Assembly: GCA_021414115.1 (NCBI GenBank)
Contig: JAIOPD010000113.1
Span: 1-32,836, forward strand
Direction of reading: 5' to 3'
Length of the DNA: 32,836 nt
Source of the DNA: Planctomycetia bacterium
GTDB taxonomy: Bacteria > Planctomycetota > Planctomycetia > Pirellulales > UBA1268
Shown here: positions 1 to 8,900 of the stretch, one piece after another
Layout of the letters: each line of letters begins with the position of its first letter
Numbering within the stretch: the first letter of the stretch is position 1
Made by a program: the position numbers and the translations under genes
The notes under the pieces: generated by a model
The model's input: only the letters and a program-made list of their open reading frames with translations
What the model was told of the DNA's origin: nothing
The model's database searches: none

Positions 1-1747
1 TGTCCACGTCCGTCGACGTGTTGTTCGCCGGATTCGGGTCGGTGCGGTTCGGGGGCGGCGCGACCGTCGCCGTGTTGGTCAGCACCGCCGTCGCGGTGGA
101 CGGGATCGCCATGACCAGCGTGTAGACCGCGGTGCCTCCCACGCCGAGGGTGATCAGCTGGTCGATGCCGCCGGTCCCGCTGGCCGTGCCGCTGCCATTG
201 GTGAAGACGGCGGTCCACGAGGCGCCCGCTGCGAGCGCCGGGATCGTGTCCTGCACCCGGGCACCGGTGACGGCGCTCGGGCCGACGTTGGTCACCGTGA
301 TCGTGTAGGTCTGCGGCACGCCCGGCGTGTAGGTCGTGGTGCCGTCGGTCTTGACGATCGACAGGTCGGCCACGCCGCTGACCTCCACCGTGGCCGTCGC
401 CGGGGAGCTGATCGTGGTGTCGAGCGTGGTGTCGATCTGCGTGTTGTTGATCAGCCCGATGGCGCTGTCGGTGTAGCTGCCGACCACCGCTGGCAGCAGC
501 CCCTGAAACGTCAGGTCGATCGACGAGTTCGCCGGCACGGTGAACAGGCCGGACCAGGTGAGCACGTTGGCCACGATGATCGGATCGGCGATCGCGACCC
601 CGTTGAACTTCGACGTGCCCGGCTTGTAGGTCTCGGCCGCGGGCACGATCGGCAGCGTGTCGATCAGCTTGTCGACCGTCACGGGCTGGCCGCTGACGTT
701 CGTGAGCCGCAACGTGAAGTCGACGGTGCCGCCCGTCGCCGGCAGGATGGTCGGGGTGGCGACCTTCGCGAGCGTGGTCGCGTTGACCGTCGGGGGCAGC
801 GGCACGATCGGGGTTTCGGAGAAGTTGTGGTGCTTGAAGTTCGTGTTCTTGCCCACGAACTGCGTGGGGCTCGTCGGCACCGACGACGCCGTCATCCCCA
901 CGACGCGGAATGTGTACACGGCGGTGTACGGGTTGCCGCCGGAATCCTGCACCATGCCGTCGAAGAGCAGCGTGTCCGTCCGCGTCTGCGCATTGGCGCC
1001 CGAGGTGATCGAGATGGTCGTCGATTCCAGCTCGTAGACGTCGCACAGCCATGACGCATAGCAGGCCGGCGTAAACGCCGCCTCGTAGGCCGCGCTCACC
1101 TGCCCGAGCTGGCCGGTGACCGTGACCGTGACCTGTCCGCCCAGCACCGGCGTGGCCGGGGCGTAGGTCGTCGTGAGCACCTTGCTGTCGCTGGCCGTCA
1201 GCGTTTCGAGCACGTCGACGAAGCTGAAATTCCGCTGCAGCACCACCGGCGGGCTGCCGATGGACGGATCGCTCGCGTAGACGCCGATCCGGTAGCCCTG
1301 GGCCGTGGTCGTCGACGTGAGGGCCTGAAGATAGAAGAAGGCGGCGCCGGAAGCACCCGCGCCGAGAGGCCCGAGATGGTAGATGCCGTCGGCGCCCGGT
1401 GCGTTGCCGACGACTCCGCCCGTAAAGGTGTCGACTTTCACCCAGAGGTCGGCGTCAGGGGTCGCGTCATTCGTGATCCGGAAGGAGGCGTAGTTGCAGG
1501 TGGCCACGTCTCCTTGCGTCGTGTCGATGAAGAAATGGTCGCTGCTCGTGTGCGCGATCGACGCGATCGCGAGCATGGCCCGATGTTCGAGCCGCTCCGT
1601 CCGCAGTTTCCAGCGACGGGCGCCCCCTGCGCCGAAGTTCGGACGACGGGGCTCGTGTGCGCCACGCTGTGGGATCGACGACTTCCACAGCGAGCGCATC
1701 ATGGGCGTTGATTTCTTGGGCCGTCGGGACATTCGCCGACGGGACAT
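1..1747 (-). CDS. Large secreted surface protein with DUF11-type repeats (3' end outside window)
   Basis: One minus-strand frame stays open from a TAA at 1821-1823 to the window edge, giving about 580 visible residues without a stop. The N-terminal part is basic and contains the motif RLEHRAMLA, which matches the LExRxML/LEPR-type motif found near the start of many planctomycete surface proteins. Next comes a region beginning SIAHTSSDHFFIDTT. The rest is Thr/Val-rich beta-sandwich sequence with DUF11 signatures such as SIVKTDGTTTYTPGVPQTYT, followed by ITVTNVGPS and DPNPANNTSTDVD at the window edge. Such proteins are exported and thought to form adhesive or stalk-like surface layers; that role is inferred. 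The start is uncertain: ATG at 1747, 1732 and 1702 are all possible and none has a strong ribosome binding site. The gene is divergent from the MpsC-like gene at 1917. Confidence 0.85.
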   Translation of the reverse strand, partial: MSRRRMSRRPKKSTPMMRSLWKSSIPQRGAHEPRRPNFGAGGARRWKLRTERLEHRAMLAIASIAHTSSDHFFIDTTQGDVATCNYASFRITNDATPDADLWVKVDTFTGGVVGNAPGADGIYHLGPLGAGASGAAFFYLQALTSTTTAQGYRIGVYASDPSIGSPPVVLQRNFSFVDVLETLTASDSKVLTTTYAPATPVLGGQVTVTVTGQLGQVSAAYEAAFTPACYASWLCDVYELESTTISITSGANAQTRTDTLLFDGMVQDSGGNPYTAVYTFRVVGMTASSVPTSPTQFVGKNTNFKHHNFSETPIVPLPPTVNATTLAKVATPTILPATGGTVDFTLRLTNVSGQPVTVDKLIDTLPIVPAAETYKPGTSKFNGVAIADPIIVANVLTWSGLFTVPANSSIDLTFQGLLPAVVGSYTDSAIGLINNTQIDTTLDTTISSPATATVEVSGVADLSIVKTDGTTTYTPGVPQTYTITVTNVGPSAVTGARVQDTIPALAAGASWTAVFTNGSGTASGTGGIDQLITLGVGGTAVYTLVMAIPSTATAVLTNTATVAPPPNRTDPNPANNTSTDVD

Positions 1748-1826
1748 TAGTAGAGGTCCCGATCGCGGCGGGCAATCATGCGGCATGGACATGGAGGCGC
1801 GCGGCCGCACTGGATGCTGTTATGCT

Positions 1827-1857
1827 GCATGAAGCGGCGCGTGCGCGTGCTTCATGC
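1827..1857. promoter_or_regulatory. 9-bp inverted repeat in the divergent intergenic region
   Basis: GCATGAAGC (1827-1835) is matched by GCTTCATGC (1849-1857) as a perfect 9-bp inverted repeat. The 13-nt centre holds a second small palindrome, GCGC-GT-GCGC (1837-1846). It lies between the leftward surface-protein gene and the rightward gene at 1917, so it could be an operator or a hairpin in either leader. No T-tract follows on either strand, which argues against an intrinsic terminator. The function is inferred from position only. Confidence 0.4.
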
Positions 1858-1916
1858 ATGCTCGCTCTCCGGTGGACAGATTGGTTGAGTGAGCGAAACA
1901 TCCGGAGGTCGAACCC

Positions 1917-2354
1917 ATGAACGAGCCGTTGACGTCGGCGCAGTTGTCCAAGGAACTCGCGCAGATCGCCCTGGCGATGCAGTCGGAACGCACCGGGCAC
2001 ACACCGAAGGCCGTCACCGTGGTCGCGAGCGAGGAGACGGTCGTGCTCACCTTGCACGAGGCGTTGACGCCCGCCGAGAAGATCCTCGCCAGCACGGAGT
2101 CCGGGGCGACAAAGGTCGAGCAGTATCACCGGGCCCTGTTCGCCGTGTCGTGCGACGAGCTACGGAAGGAGATCCAGCGGCTGACGGGCCGCAAGGTCCG
2201 GGAGGCGGCGGTCGTGGTGGAGCCGGCGACCGGGGCGATCATCCATGCGTTCACGAGCGGCACCGTGGTGCAGATCTTCCAGCTTGAACCTCACGGTGTG
2301 ACGACCCACGTCTCGGCAGGGATCGCCCCGGACCGCGCGGACGCGTCCGGCTGA
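1917..2354 (+). CDS. MpsC/DUF2294 family protein
   Basis: This 145-residue soluble protein resembles the DUF2294 family, now called MpsC. The family is described as a component of a sodium-translocating, membrane-potential-generating system in some bacteria. The recognisable part is the stretch with QYHRALF, then DELRKEIQRLTGRKV and a C-terminal half carrying VVVEPATGAIIHAF. The N-terminus (TSAQLSKELAQIALAM) is helical and no signal peptide or membrane segment is seen. The ATG at 1917 has a clear GGAGG about ten bases upstream. No other mps gene is nearby, so a role in the Mps system cannot be inferred from context. The family call is by motif recognition only. Confidence 0.65.
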   Translation: MNEPLTSAQLSKELAQIALAMQSERTGHTPKAVTVVASEETVVLTLHEALTPAEKILASTESGATKVEQYHRALFAVSCDELRKEIQRLTGRKVREAAVVVEPATGAIIHAFTSGTVVQIFQLEPHGVTTHVSAGIAPDRADASG

Positions 2355-2735
2355 CCATCGGGCAGGGAGGTTCGCGAATACCGTAGAGGTGGCGAATCAG
2401 CGCGAGGGCGCGGCTCTTTCGGGTGGCCGAACTGGATCCATCGGGGATTTTCATGGGTTCGGGGTTTCCCATGCCCCTGTGGCAGATGCAGGCAAGAGTG
2501 ACAGAAAACCAGCGCGGTTCACTGACAACTGGCGGTGACATGCTTTCGGCCGGGAAGCCCCAATCGCGAGCGCGGGGAATACGCCCTCCACCCCGCCTCG
2601 TTCCGTGGCGTCCTCACGCGATGCCTGGCCACGTCCTCCCCAGAAAAAACCCGCATGAACCAGACGGGGCAAGACTCCCAATCCGCTCTCGACGATTACG
2701 ACTCCGGGCCAGGCCTCCCGCGACACGAATCCTAC
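2355..2735. other. Non-coding stretch with a dispersed repeat
   Basis: Nothing here reads as a convincing gene: the open frames are short, overlap one another on both strands and lack family motifs. The only recognisable structure is the repeat copy at 2553-2604. It lies between the ends of the convergent genes at 1917-2354 and 2758-3678. Confidence 0.6.
2553..2604 (+). repeat. Dispersed repeat, copy 1 (A-type arm)
   Basis: The core GGAAGCCCCAATCGCGAGCG occurs here, at 17723 and at 22831. The match with the copy at 17723 runs on for about 50 bases through AATACGCCCTC and CTCGTTC with only two or three differences. The opposing B-type arm seen in the other two copies (reading ...CTCCGGGCTTCC) was not found here, so this copy may be truncated. 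It sits in a non-coding stretch between convergent genes. Confidence 0.8.
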
Positions 2736-2759
2736 GAAAAAGGAGCAGCCGTACGGCTC
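2736..2759 (-). terminator. Possible intrinsic terminator of the sugar-acid operon
   Basis: Read on the minus strand, the DapA-like stop codon runs directly into GAGCCGTACGGCTGCTC followed by CTTTTTC. GAGC and GCTC can pair, or the perfect palindrome AGCCGTACGGCT can fold on itself, and a run of five T follows. The position, immediately after the last gene of the operon, fits a terminator. The stem is short, so the call is moderate. Confidence 0.45.
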
Positions 2760-3678
2760 AGACCGGTATGCCGCAGCGCTCGATCGCGGCCCGAATCCTC
2801 TCGGCAAGCCGTTGCCGATCGGCCCGCTGGGCATCGGTCGCCGGCTGACGCGATTCGCCCATCGCGAAGCCACGCACTCCCGCCGCAATCCGGAAGCCCT
2901 CCGGAAAGTCGTCTCCGAGAAACGCGATATCGAGCAGGTCCGTGATCTGCCGCTGACGGGCGAAGGCTGCATCCAGCCGGCCGGCCTGCACATCGTCGTA
3001 GATCGCCCGCGTCACCTCCGGCACCACGCCGGCCGTCGCGTGCACGCCGCCATCACAGCCCGCGAGCAGCATGGCCACGAGCGCTGCATCCCAGCCCGTG
3101 AAAAAGGCAAACTCGGGCCGCACCGGCCGCACGGCGGCGATCAGACGCTGCATGTTTGAGATGTCGCCGCTCGAATCCTTGATGCCGATCACCCGCGGGC
3201 ATTCCTCGGCCAGCCGTCGCACCGTGGCCACGTCGATCGGCGAGGCGAGCATGGGGATGTTGTAGAGCGTGACGTCGATCGGGCTCTCGCGGGCGATCTC
3301 GCGGAAATACGCATACACGCTCTCCGCAGAGAGTTTGAAATAAAACGGCGCCACGATCGCCACCGCCCGGGCCCCGGCTTCGAGCGCATGCTCGCAGGCA
3401 TGAATCGTCTCGGCCACGTTCGCCTCGGCAGCCCCGGCCACCACGGGCACACGCCCCGCCGCGGCCTCGCACACGATGCTCACGATCCGCCGCCGCTCCT
3501 CGACAGTGAACCGCGTGAACTCACCGGTGGAGCCATTCGGGTAGAGCCCATGCACGCCGCGATCGACGAGCCAGCACGCATAGCGGGCGAGTTCCTCCTC
3601 GTTGATCCGCCCTCGGTCGTCGAGCGGCACCATATGCGGCACGAGAATGCCGGAAAGCGGAGAACCGTGGGATGCCAT
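2758..3678 (-). CDS. DapA-family (DHDPS/NAL) aldolase or dehydratase
   Basis: This 306-residue TIM-barrel protein belongs to the dihydrodipicolinate synthase/N-acetylneuraminate lyase superfamily. Visible hallmarks are NGSTGE (residues 48-53), the tyrosine of LYNIP (Tyr139) and the Schiff-base lysine in GIKDSSGD (Lys167). Length is normal for the family. Family members act on 2-keto-3-deoxy sugar acids, neuraminate, dihydrodipicolinate and related compounds. Its place behind a sugar-acid dehydratase-like gene and a GntR regulator makes a 2-keto-3-deoxy acid aldolase or dehydratase more likely than lysine biosynthesis. The ATG at 3678 has GGAG upstream at good spacing. The gene follows the regulator gene by about 106 bases and is the last of the operon. 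The exact substrate cannot be read from the sequence. Confidence 0.9.
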   Translation of the reverse strand: MASHGSPLSGILVPHMVPLDDRGRINEEELARYACWLVDRGVHGLYPNGSTGEFTRFTVEERRRIVSIVCEAAAGRVPVVAGAAEANVAETIHACEHALEAGARAVAIVAPFYFKLSAESVYAYFREIARESPIDVTLYNIPMLASPIDVATVRRLAEECPRVIGIKDSSGDISNMQRLIAAVRPVRPEFAFFTGWDAALVAMLLAGCDGGVHATAGVVPEVTRAIYDDVQAGRLDAAFARQRQITDLLDIAFLGDDFPEGFRIAAGVRGFAMGESRQPATDAQRADRQRLAERIRAAIERCGIPV

Positions 3679-3784
3679 GACGCTGCTCCGTGACCTGTTG
3701 ATAACGAAAAAGTCCGATCATGCGCCAGGCCCACGAAGCCCAGAGCGGAAGCGACGGGACCTGCGGAACGGCACTCTGCAAAGC

Positions 3785-4546
3785 TCAAGAGGGCCGATGA
3801 ATACTGTCGAGCACGCGATCTTTCATGCCACCGACATGCGCCCGCATGAGCTTGGCTGCCTTGGCGGAATCGCGTTTGCGGATCGCCTCATAGATCTCGC
3901 GATGCTGCTTCGCCGTGGGGATCGCCCGGGCGGCGAGCGTGGCCGAGTCGGTCTTCATGAAGTTCCACGACACCACGAGCGAGAGGATCTGGGCGATCTC
4001 GAAAAACCTCCGGGCCACGCGGTTCTTCGAGGCCGCGAGAATCGTGGTGTGAAACTCACGATCGAGCGTGGACAGCCGGCGGCGGTTCTCAGGGGCGTCG
4101 AGCCAACGCTCGAAATCCCGCCGCTTCACCAGTTCGGCGAACTCGTCGCACACATGCCGCAGGTGAGCGAGCTGGGCCGTGTCGGCCATCCGCGCCGCCC
4201 GCTCGGCCGCATACGGCTCGATCAGTTCGCGCATGTCATAGAGCTCTTCCAGCTCCTGCGGACTCACGTCGCGGAGATAGACGCCCGACTGAGGCCGGTG
4301 TTCGATCAACCCTTCGGCCTCGAGGGCCAGGAGCGCCTCCCGCACCGGGCTCCGCGAGAGGCCGAGATCCTTCGCGAGGGAGCGGTGCGAGAGTCTTTGC
4401 CCCGGCCGCACCTCGCCCCCGAGCAGGAGCGTGCGCAACTGCTTGTAGGCATCCGCCTTCGAATCGACGGCACGGGGGCGGCTGCGAGACGGGACCACAA
4501 AACCTCTCTGCAAGTTCTCAGGCTTCGAAAGCCTTATTCGAGCCAA
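3785..4546 (-). CDS. GntR family transcriptional regulator, FadR/FCD type
   Basis: The product has an N-terminal GntR winged helix-turn-helix: AYKQLRTLLLGGEVRPGQRLS, then LAKDLGLSRSPVREALLALEAEGLIE. A helical FCD effector domain follows, with MRELIEPYAAERAA, FHTTILAASKN and a C-terminal QHREIYEAIRKRD segment. Arg and His residues at the usual metal/ligand positions of FCD proteins are present. Such regulators normally repress sugar-acid or carboxylate pathways until the substrate binds. The frame opens with TTG at 4546, 21 bases after the dehydratase stop. An internal GTG near 4498, four bases after AGAGG, is an alternative start. As the middle gene of the operon, it probably controls the operon through the palindromes at 5823 and 5941 (inference). 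Confidence 0.9.
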   Translation of the reverse strand: MARIRLSKPENLQRGFVVPSRSRPRAVDSKADAYKQLRTLLLGGEVRPGQRLSHRSLAKDLGLSRSPVREALLALEAEGLIEHRPQSGVYLRDVSPQELEELYDMRELIEPYAAERAARMADTAQLAHLRHVCDEFAELVKRRDFERWLDAPENRRRLSTLDREFHTTILAASKNRVARRFFEIAQILSLVVSWNFMKTDSATLAARAIPTAKQHREIYEAIRKRDSAKAAKLMRAHVGGMKDRVLDSIHRPS

Positions 4547-4567
4547 AGTGTATCGGCCGACACATGG

Positions 4568-5749
4568 TCACGCCACGCGGTGTTTCGTGAGCACCGCGTC
4601 GGTGAGCTTGCCGCCCACGCCGGGAGTGTCGGGCAGCGTGTAGAACCCGTCGACCACGCGGATCGGGTTTTCCCAGATGTCGAACAGCGATTCGTAGCAG
4701 CATTCGATCATCGGGGCGTTGGGCGTGGCCGCGGCGAGCTGGGCGTGCACGTTGTGCTGCACGTTCGTGTGAGGGATCACGGTGAGCCCGTGGGCCCGGG
4801 CGAGGGCCGCCACGTCGAGCCATTCCTCGATTCCCGAGAGCTTCGTCACGTCGGCCTGCACGATGTCGAGGGCTCGGGCGTCGATGTAATCACGGAAGGC
4901 CTGGAGCGTGTAGACCGTCTCCCCGACCGCGATCGGCAGGTCGAGGGCCTCGGCGAGCCGGGCATGGGCCTGCACGTCGAAGGGGTGCATCGGCTCCTCG
5001 AGCCAGGCGATGTCGAACTCCTCGAGCCGGCGGCCCCACACCATCGCCGTCTTCAGATCCCAGACCGTATTCACATCCACCATGAGCCTGGGCTTGTCGC
5101 CGATCGCCTTCCGCACCGCCTTCACCCGCTCGTAATCCTCGCGCGGGTCGGGCCGGCCGAGCTTCATCTTCACGGCGTCGAAACCGCGGTCGAGAATCCG
5201 TTGCATGTCGGCCACGAGTTCCTCGGTGCTCCACGTGAGCCAGCCGCCGTCGGTGTTGTAGGCCTTCACGCGCTGCTTGCACGGGCCGAGGTGCCGCCAG
5301 AGCGGCTGGCCTTCGAGCTTGAGCTGGATATCCCACAGGGCGAGATTCATCGCACACAGGCCCACGCGGGCCACGCCCACGCGGCCGATGAAGTGCGTGG
5401 TCGAGTGCATCGCCTCCATGAGGGCATGGCGGTCGAGCGCGGGCCGGCCGACGATCGCCGGCGCGTAGCACTCGTCGATCATCACCTTCGCGGCCTTGAG
5501 CCCCTTGGAATAGTTCCAGTTGAAGCCGTGGCCCGTGACGCCCGCGTCGGTCTCGATCGACACCTGCACGAACTCGACGGAATCGACGCTCGACTGGCTG
5601 TCGGTGATCGTCCGCTGCCCGAGCGGCACGTCGACGAGCACGGTGTTCACGGCTTTGATGAGCGGCTGCGTTGCCCCCGAGCGCGCCTCCGGACCGCGGG
5701 GGAACACGACCGGGGCGAGCGGCAGCGGCGGGGCTACGGTGTGCGGCAC
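4568..5749 (-). CDS. Mandelate racemase/muconate lactonizing enzyme (enolase superfamily), likely sugar-acid dehydratase
   Basis: The product has 393 residues from the chosen GTG at 5749, which has GGAAGG nine bases upstream. The frame stays open to 6040, but that extension has no similarity I recognise and crosses the divergent promoter region. The enolase-superfamily active site is visible: KMK (Lys194, Lys196), metal ligands Asp225 (MVDVN), Glu251 (WLEEP) and Glu277 (GETVY), and His327 in IPHTN. The mandelate racemase subgroup includes dehydratases of galactonate, gluconate, glucarate, fuconate and others, which yield 2-keto-3-deoxy acids. The DapA-like gene two places downstream could then act on the product. 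It is the first gene of the operon. The first 30 residues are proline-rich and may not be conserved. The substrate is unknown. Confidence 0.9.
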   Translation of the reverse strand: MPHTVAPPLPLAPVVFPRGPEARSGATQPLIKAVNTVLVDVPLGQRTITDSQSSVDSVEFVQVSIETDAGVTGHGFNWNYSKGLKAAKVMIDECYAPAIVGRPALDRHALMEAMHSTTHFIGRVGVARVGLCAMNLALWDIQLKLEGQPLWRHLGPCKQRVKAYNTDGGWLTWSTEELVADMQRILDRGFDAVKMKLGRPDPREDYERVKAVRKAIGDKPRLMVDVNTVWDLKTAMVWGRRLEEFDIAWLEEPMHPFDVQAHARLAEALDLPIAVGETVYTLQAFRDYIDARALDIVQADVTKLSGIEEWLDVAALARAHGLTVIPHTNVQHNVHAQLAAATPNAPMIECCYESLFDIWENPIRVVDGFYTLPDTPGVGGKLTDAVLTKHRVA

Positions 5750-5822
5750 GAAGGTTTCCTTCCTGAAGGAGAGCGACTGAGCGGCGCGAAGCCCGAGGCC
5801 GCTTCGTCCCAACTCCGTTTCT

Positions 5823-5836
5823 ACTGTATCGACAGC
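5823..5836. promoter_or_regulatory. Candidate GntR operator, distal copy (CTGT-N4-ACAG)
   Basis: CTGT-ATCG-ACAG is an inverted repeat with a 4-nt spacer in the leader of the dehydratase gene. The same layout recurs 118 bases away at 5941. Two palindromes of the same type upstream of an operon that encodes its own GntR regulator suggest operator sites. FCD regulators commonly bind short palindromes with GT/AC arms. Binding is inferred. Confidence 0.4.
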
Positions 5837-5914
5837 CTGCCAGAAAAGCCTTTTTTCAGCTTTCTGTGGCTCACGAGGCTTCAGAAACACGAGAAATCCT
5901 GACCTTCCCGATTC

Positions 5915-5943
5915 TTGACAGCCCACCCATGATATCACATACT
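5915..5943 (+). promoter_or_regulatory. Sigma-70-like promoter for the PEP-CTERM protein gene
   Basis: A perfect TTGACA (5915-5920) is followed after 17 bases by CATACT (5938-5943), close to the -10 consensus. The GC-poor setting and the position about 55 bases before the ATG at 5999 fit a promoter. The -10 box touches the palindrome at 5941-5954, so a protein bound there could affect this promoter as well as the leftward operon. Confidence 0.55.
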
Positions 5944-5954
5944 GTACTGACAGT
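5941..5954. promoter_or_regulatory. Candidate GntR operator, proximal copy (ACTGT-N4-ACAGT)
   Basis: ACTGT-ACTG-ACAGT is a perfect 5-bp inverted repeat with a 4-nt spacer. It shares the core CTGT-N4-ACAG with the site at 5823 and overlaps the -10 region of the rightward promoter. It is a candidate operator for the GntR protein encoded in the adjacent operon. Confidence 0.45.
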
Positions 5955-5998
5955 TTCAGTGGCACGGGTTGGGAAAGGCCATTCGTCGGGGGTGTGTC

Positions 5999-8900
5999 AT
6001 GCAACAAACAAGTCATTGTTCTTGGTTCATTGCTCGCCAAACCAGCATTGCGGCATTTGCCTATCGCCTCGCGTTTCTCCTCGCAGGCTCACTCGTGCCG
6101 TGCGCTGCCCAGGCGCAGACCTACAGCTGGAACACGACGAGCGGCACGTGGGACACCACGACCGCAAATTGGGCTGGCGACGGCTCGACGTGGACCAACA
6201 GCTCCAGCAACAACGCGGTCTTTGCCTACAGCACGACCTCCGGCACGGTGACCGTCGACGGGAGCATCACATCGGGCACGATCTTCGTCGGGAATTCGTC
6301 GAACAACGGTAACTACACGTTCACCAATGGCACGAGCGGCTCGATCTCGGCGGCGGCTTTCATTGCCAATAGCGCTGTAGGCTCGAAGTTCTCCACGACG
6401 CTTCAGAACCTCGCGCTCACCACCAGCGGCAATCTCTTGGTCGGTCGAGACGCCAGTATGGTCATTGGCGGATCGAGCACGCTCCTCGTGGATGGAACGA
6501 TCGGCGGACAGCTCGGGCCGATCGCCGATGCGAGCTGGGGCGTGCTGACGATTCAGGATAGTGCGGTCGTTACCGCCACAGGGGGCGTCAACGGCAACGC
6601 CGAAGCCTGGTCGCTGAACCTCAATGGCGGAACTCTCTATACGCCGAGCATTCAGGCGTCGGACCGTGAAGGCGGCGGTGATGCAAGACTGACGTTTAAT
6701 GGCACCCGTGTCGTGGCCACCACGAGCACGAGTGCCTTCGTCACCGTCGGCGCGAATTACCTCGCTACCAATTCGGCGCTCGTGAACAGTGGCGGCGCGA
6801 TCTTCGACACCAACGGCTTTGACGTCGGTGTTGCTATCAATCTGAAAAATGGCGTTAGTTCAGGTTCCCTGACGAAGCTTGGTGCCGGCACGCTGACGCT
6901 CTCCGGCACCACCAGTGACTATTCCGGCGGCACCACGATCAATGCCGGCACACTCGTCATGGGCAGTGGCAGCGCCCTGGGCGCAGCGGGGAGCAACCTC
7001 ACCGTCAATGGCGGCACGCTCGACCTCCGCGGCCAAAGCCTCACCGTGGGGCTGCTGACGGGGAGCAGCGGGGGGCTCATTACATCTAACACCGCGGGGT
7101 CGATCATCATCACCGCCTCGAGCGCGAGTTCGGGAGTGTTCGCCGGCTCGCTGACGAACGGTTCCGGCATGTTGGGCCTCACCAAGTCGGGCGCGGGCAC
7201 GCTTAGCCTGACCGGTTCCAATAGCTACACGGGCGGCACGGTGGTGAACGCCGGCGTCCTGTCCGTTGCGTCGTCGGATGCCCTGCCGGGCTGGAATGCC
7301 TCCGGCGAGGTCACCGTGAACTCGGGCGGCCAGGTCGCCGTGGGCAACGCCTTCTCCGATGCCGACGTAACGACGATGCTGTCCACTGGCAGCAACTTTC
7401 GGGCGGGATCCTCTATCGGCTTCGACACGAGCGCCGGCAACCGCACCTACGCCGCCAACCTTGGCGATACGGCCCAAGGCCCCCTCGGCCTCGTGAAGGC
7501 CGGCGCGAACACGCTCGTGGTGTCCGGCAGCAACTCGCACACCGGCGGCACGACGATCACGGCAGGCACCCTGCAGGTTGGAAACATAAGCGCGATCGGT
7601 CCTGCGTCGGGCAGTATCACCCTGAACGGCGGCACGCTTGACCTCAACGGCTATAGCGTCACGGCCGGCCTGCTCAGCGGCGGCACGGCCGGCACGATCT
7701 CGACCAGTTCAGCCGCTGGTTCCACGCTCACTGTGGGCAGTTCGGGCAGCAGCATCTATGCCGGGGTGATCGCGAACGGCTCGGGAACGGTCGGGATCGT
7801 GAAACAGAACGCCGGCGTCCTCACGCTCTCGAATACCGCGAGCACATACTCAGGCGTCACCACGATCAACGGCGGCACCCTGGACGTGGCGCGGCTCGCG
7901 AGTGGCGGTGCCAACAGCAGCATCGGTGCCGCCTCCAACGCCGCTGCCAATCTCGTCATCAATGGCGGCGTGCTCCGCTACACCGGTGCCACCGCGCAGA
8001 GCACCGATCGCCTCGTCACGGTCGGGCTCAATGGGGCGACGTTCGACAGTTCTGGTTCGGCGACCGTGGTCTTTTCGAATATGGGTTCAGTCGCCTTCGC
8101 CGGCAGCGCGAATCGCACCATCACGTTCGCTGGCACATACGGCGCGGGCAACAACCAGTTCGGGGCCTTGATTGCCAATTCGGGCGGCACGACATCCGTG
8201 CTGAAGACCGGCACCGGCACTTGGCTCCTGGGTGTGAACAACGGGCCGAACAACACGTATACCGGCTCCACGACGATCCTCGCCGGCACGCTCATTGGAG
8301 GCGCGTGGAACAACCAGCAAGGCTTTGGCAACACGTCGGCGATATATCTGGGCGACACGTCGGGCACGAACAACGCCACGGTGCAATTCGGCACGGGCGT
8401 CGCGACGGCGTTCACCAGCGTCCCGATCGTCGTGCAAAGCGGCAACACGGGCACGGCGACCATCGTCAACTTCACGAACAATTCGATTCAAGGTTCCGTC
8501 ACGCTTGGTTCCGCCAACTCGAGCGGCAAGAGCGTCGTGATCAGGAACATCGGTGATTTCCGTTGGACGCCCAACTTCAACAACGTCATTCAGGACCCAA
8601 CGGGGCTCGTCGCCGGCACCGCCGGCACCGTGATCTTCGACAATGCCGACACCGCTGGCGACTCGGCGAATTGGAGGATCAACGCTGCCAACACCTTCAC
8701 AGGCGACACGCGGCTGCTGTCCGGCTCGCTGACCGTCAGCAATGCCAACGCTTTCCAAAACAGCACGCTGGACCTGGGGTTTGCCGGTGATACGGGAGCG
8801 GTCGTGTGGAATCAAACCAGCACGCTGGGCGGATTGAAAGGCACCCGGAACCTCGACACGACCGGGAGAGTGCTCAGCATCGGAAACAACAACCAGACCA

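Noticed and set aside
657-1037. Short + strand frames at 657-1054 and 1376-1920
   Set aside because: They lie opposite the DUF11 protein, whose minus frame shows clear repeat motifs.
3602-5902. A 766-codon open frame on the + strand across the sugar-acid operon
   Set aside because: It is antisense to three genes with clear catalytic motifs; the translation is low-complexity Arg/His/Glu-rich and matches nothing. High GC leaves antisense frames open.
4568-6040. A 490-residue form of the dehydratase
   Set aside because: The 97 extra residues have no family similarity, cross the divergent promoter region and precede a well-placed GTG with a ribosome binding site at 5749.
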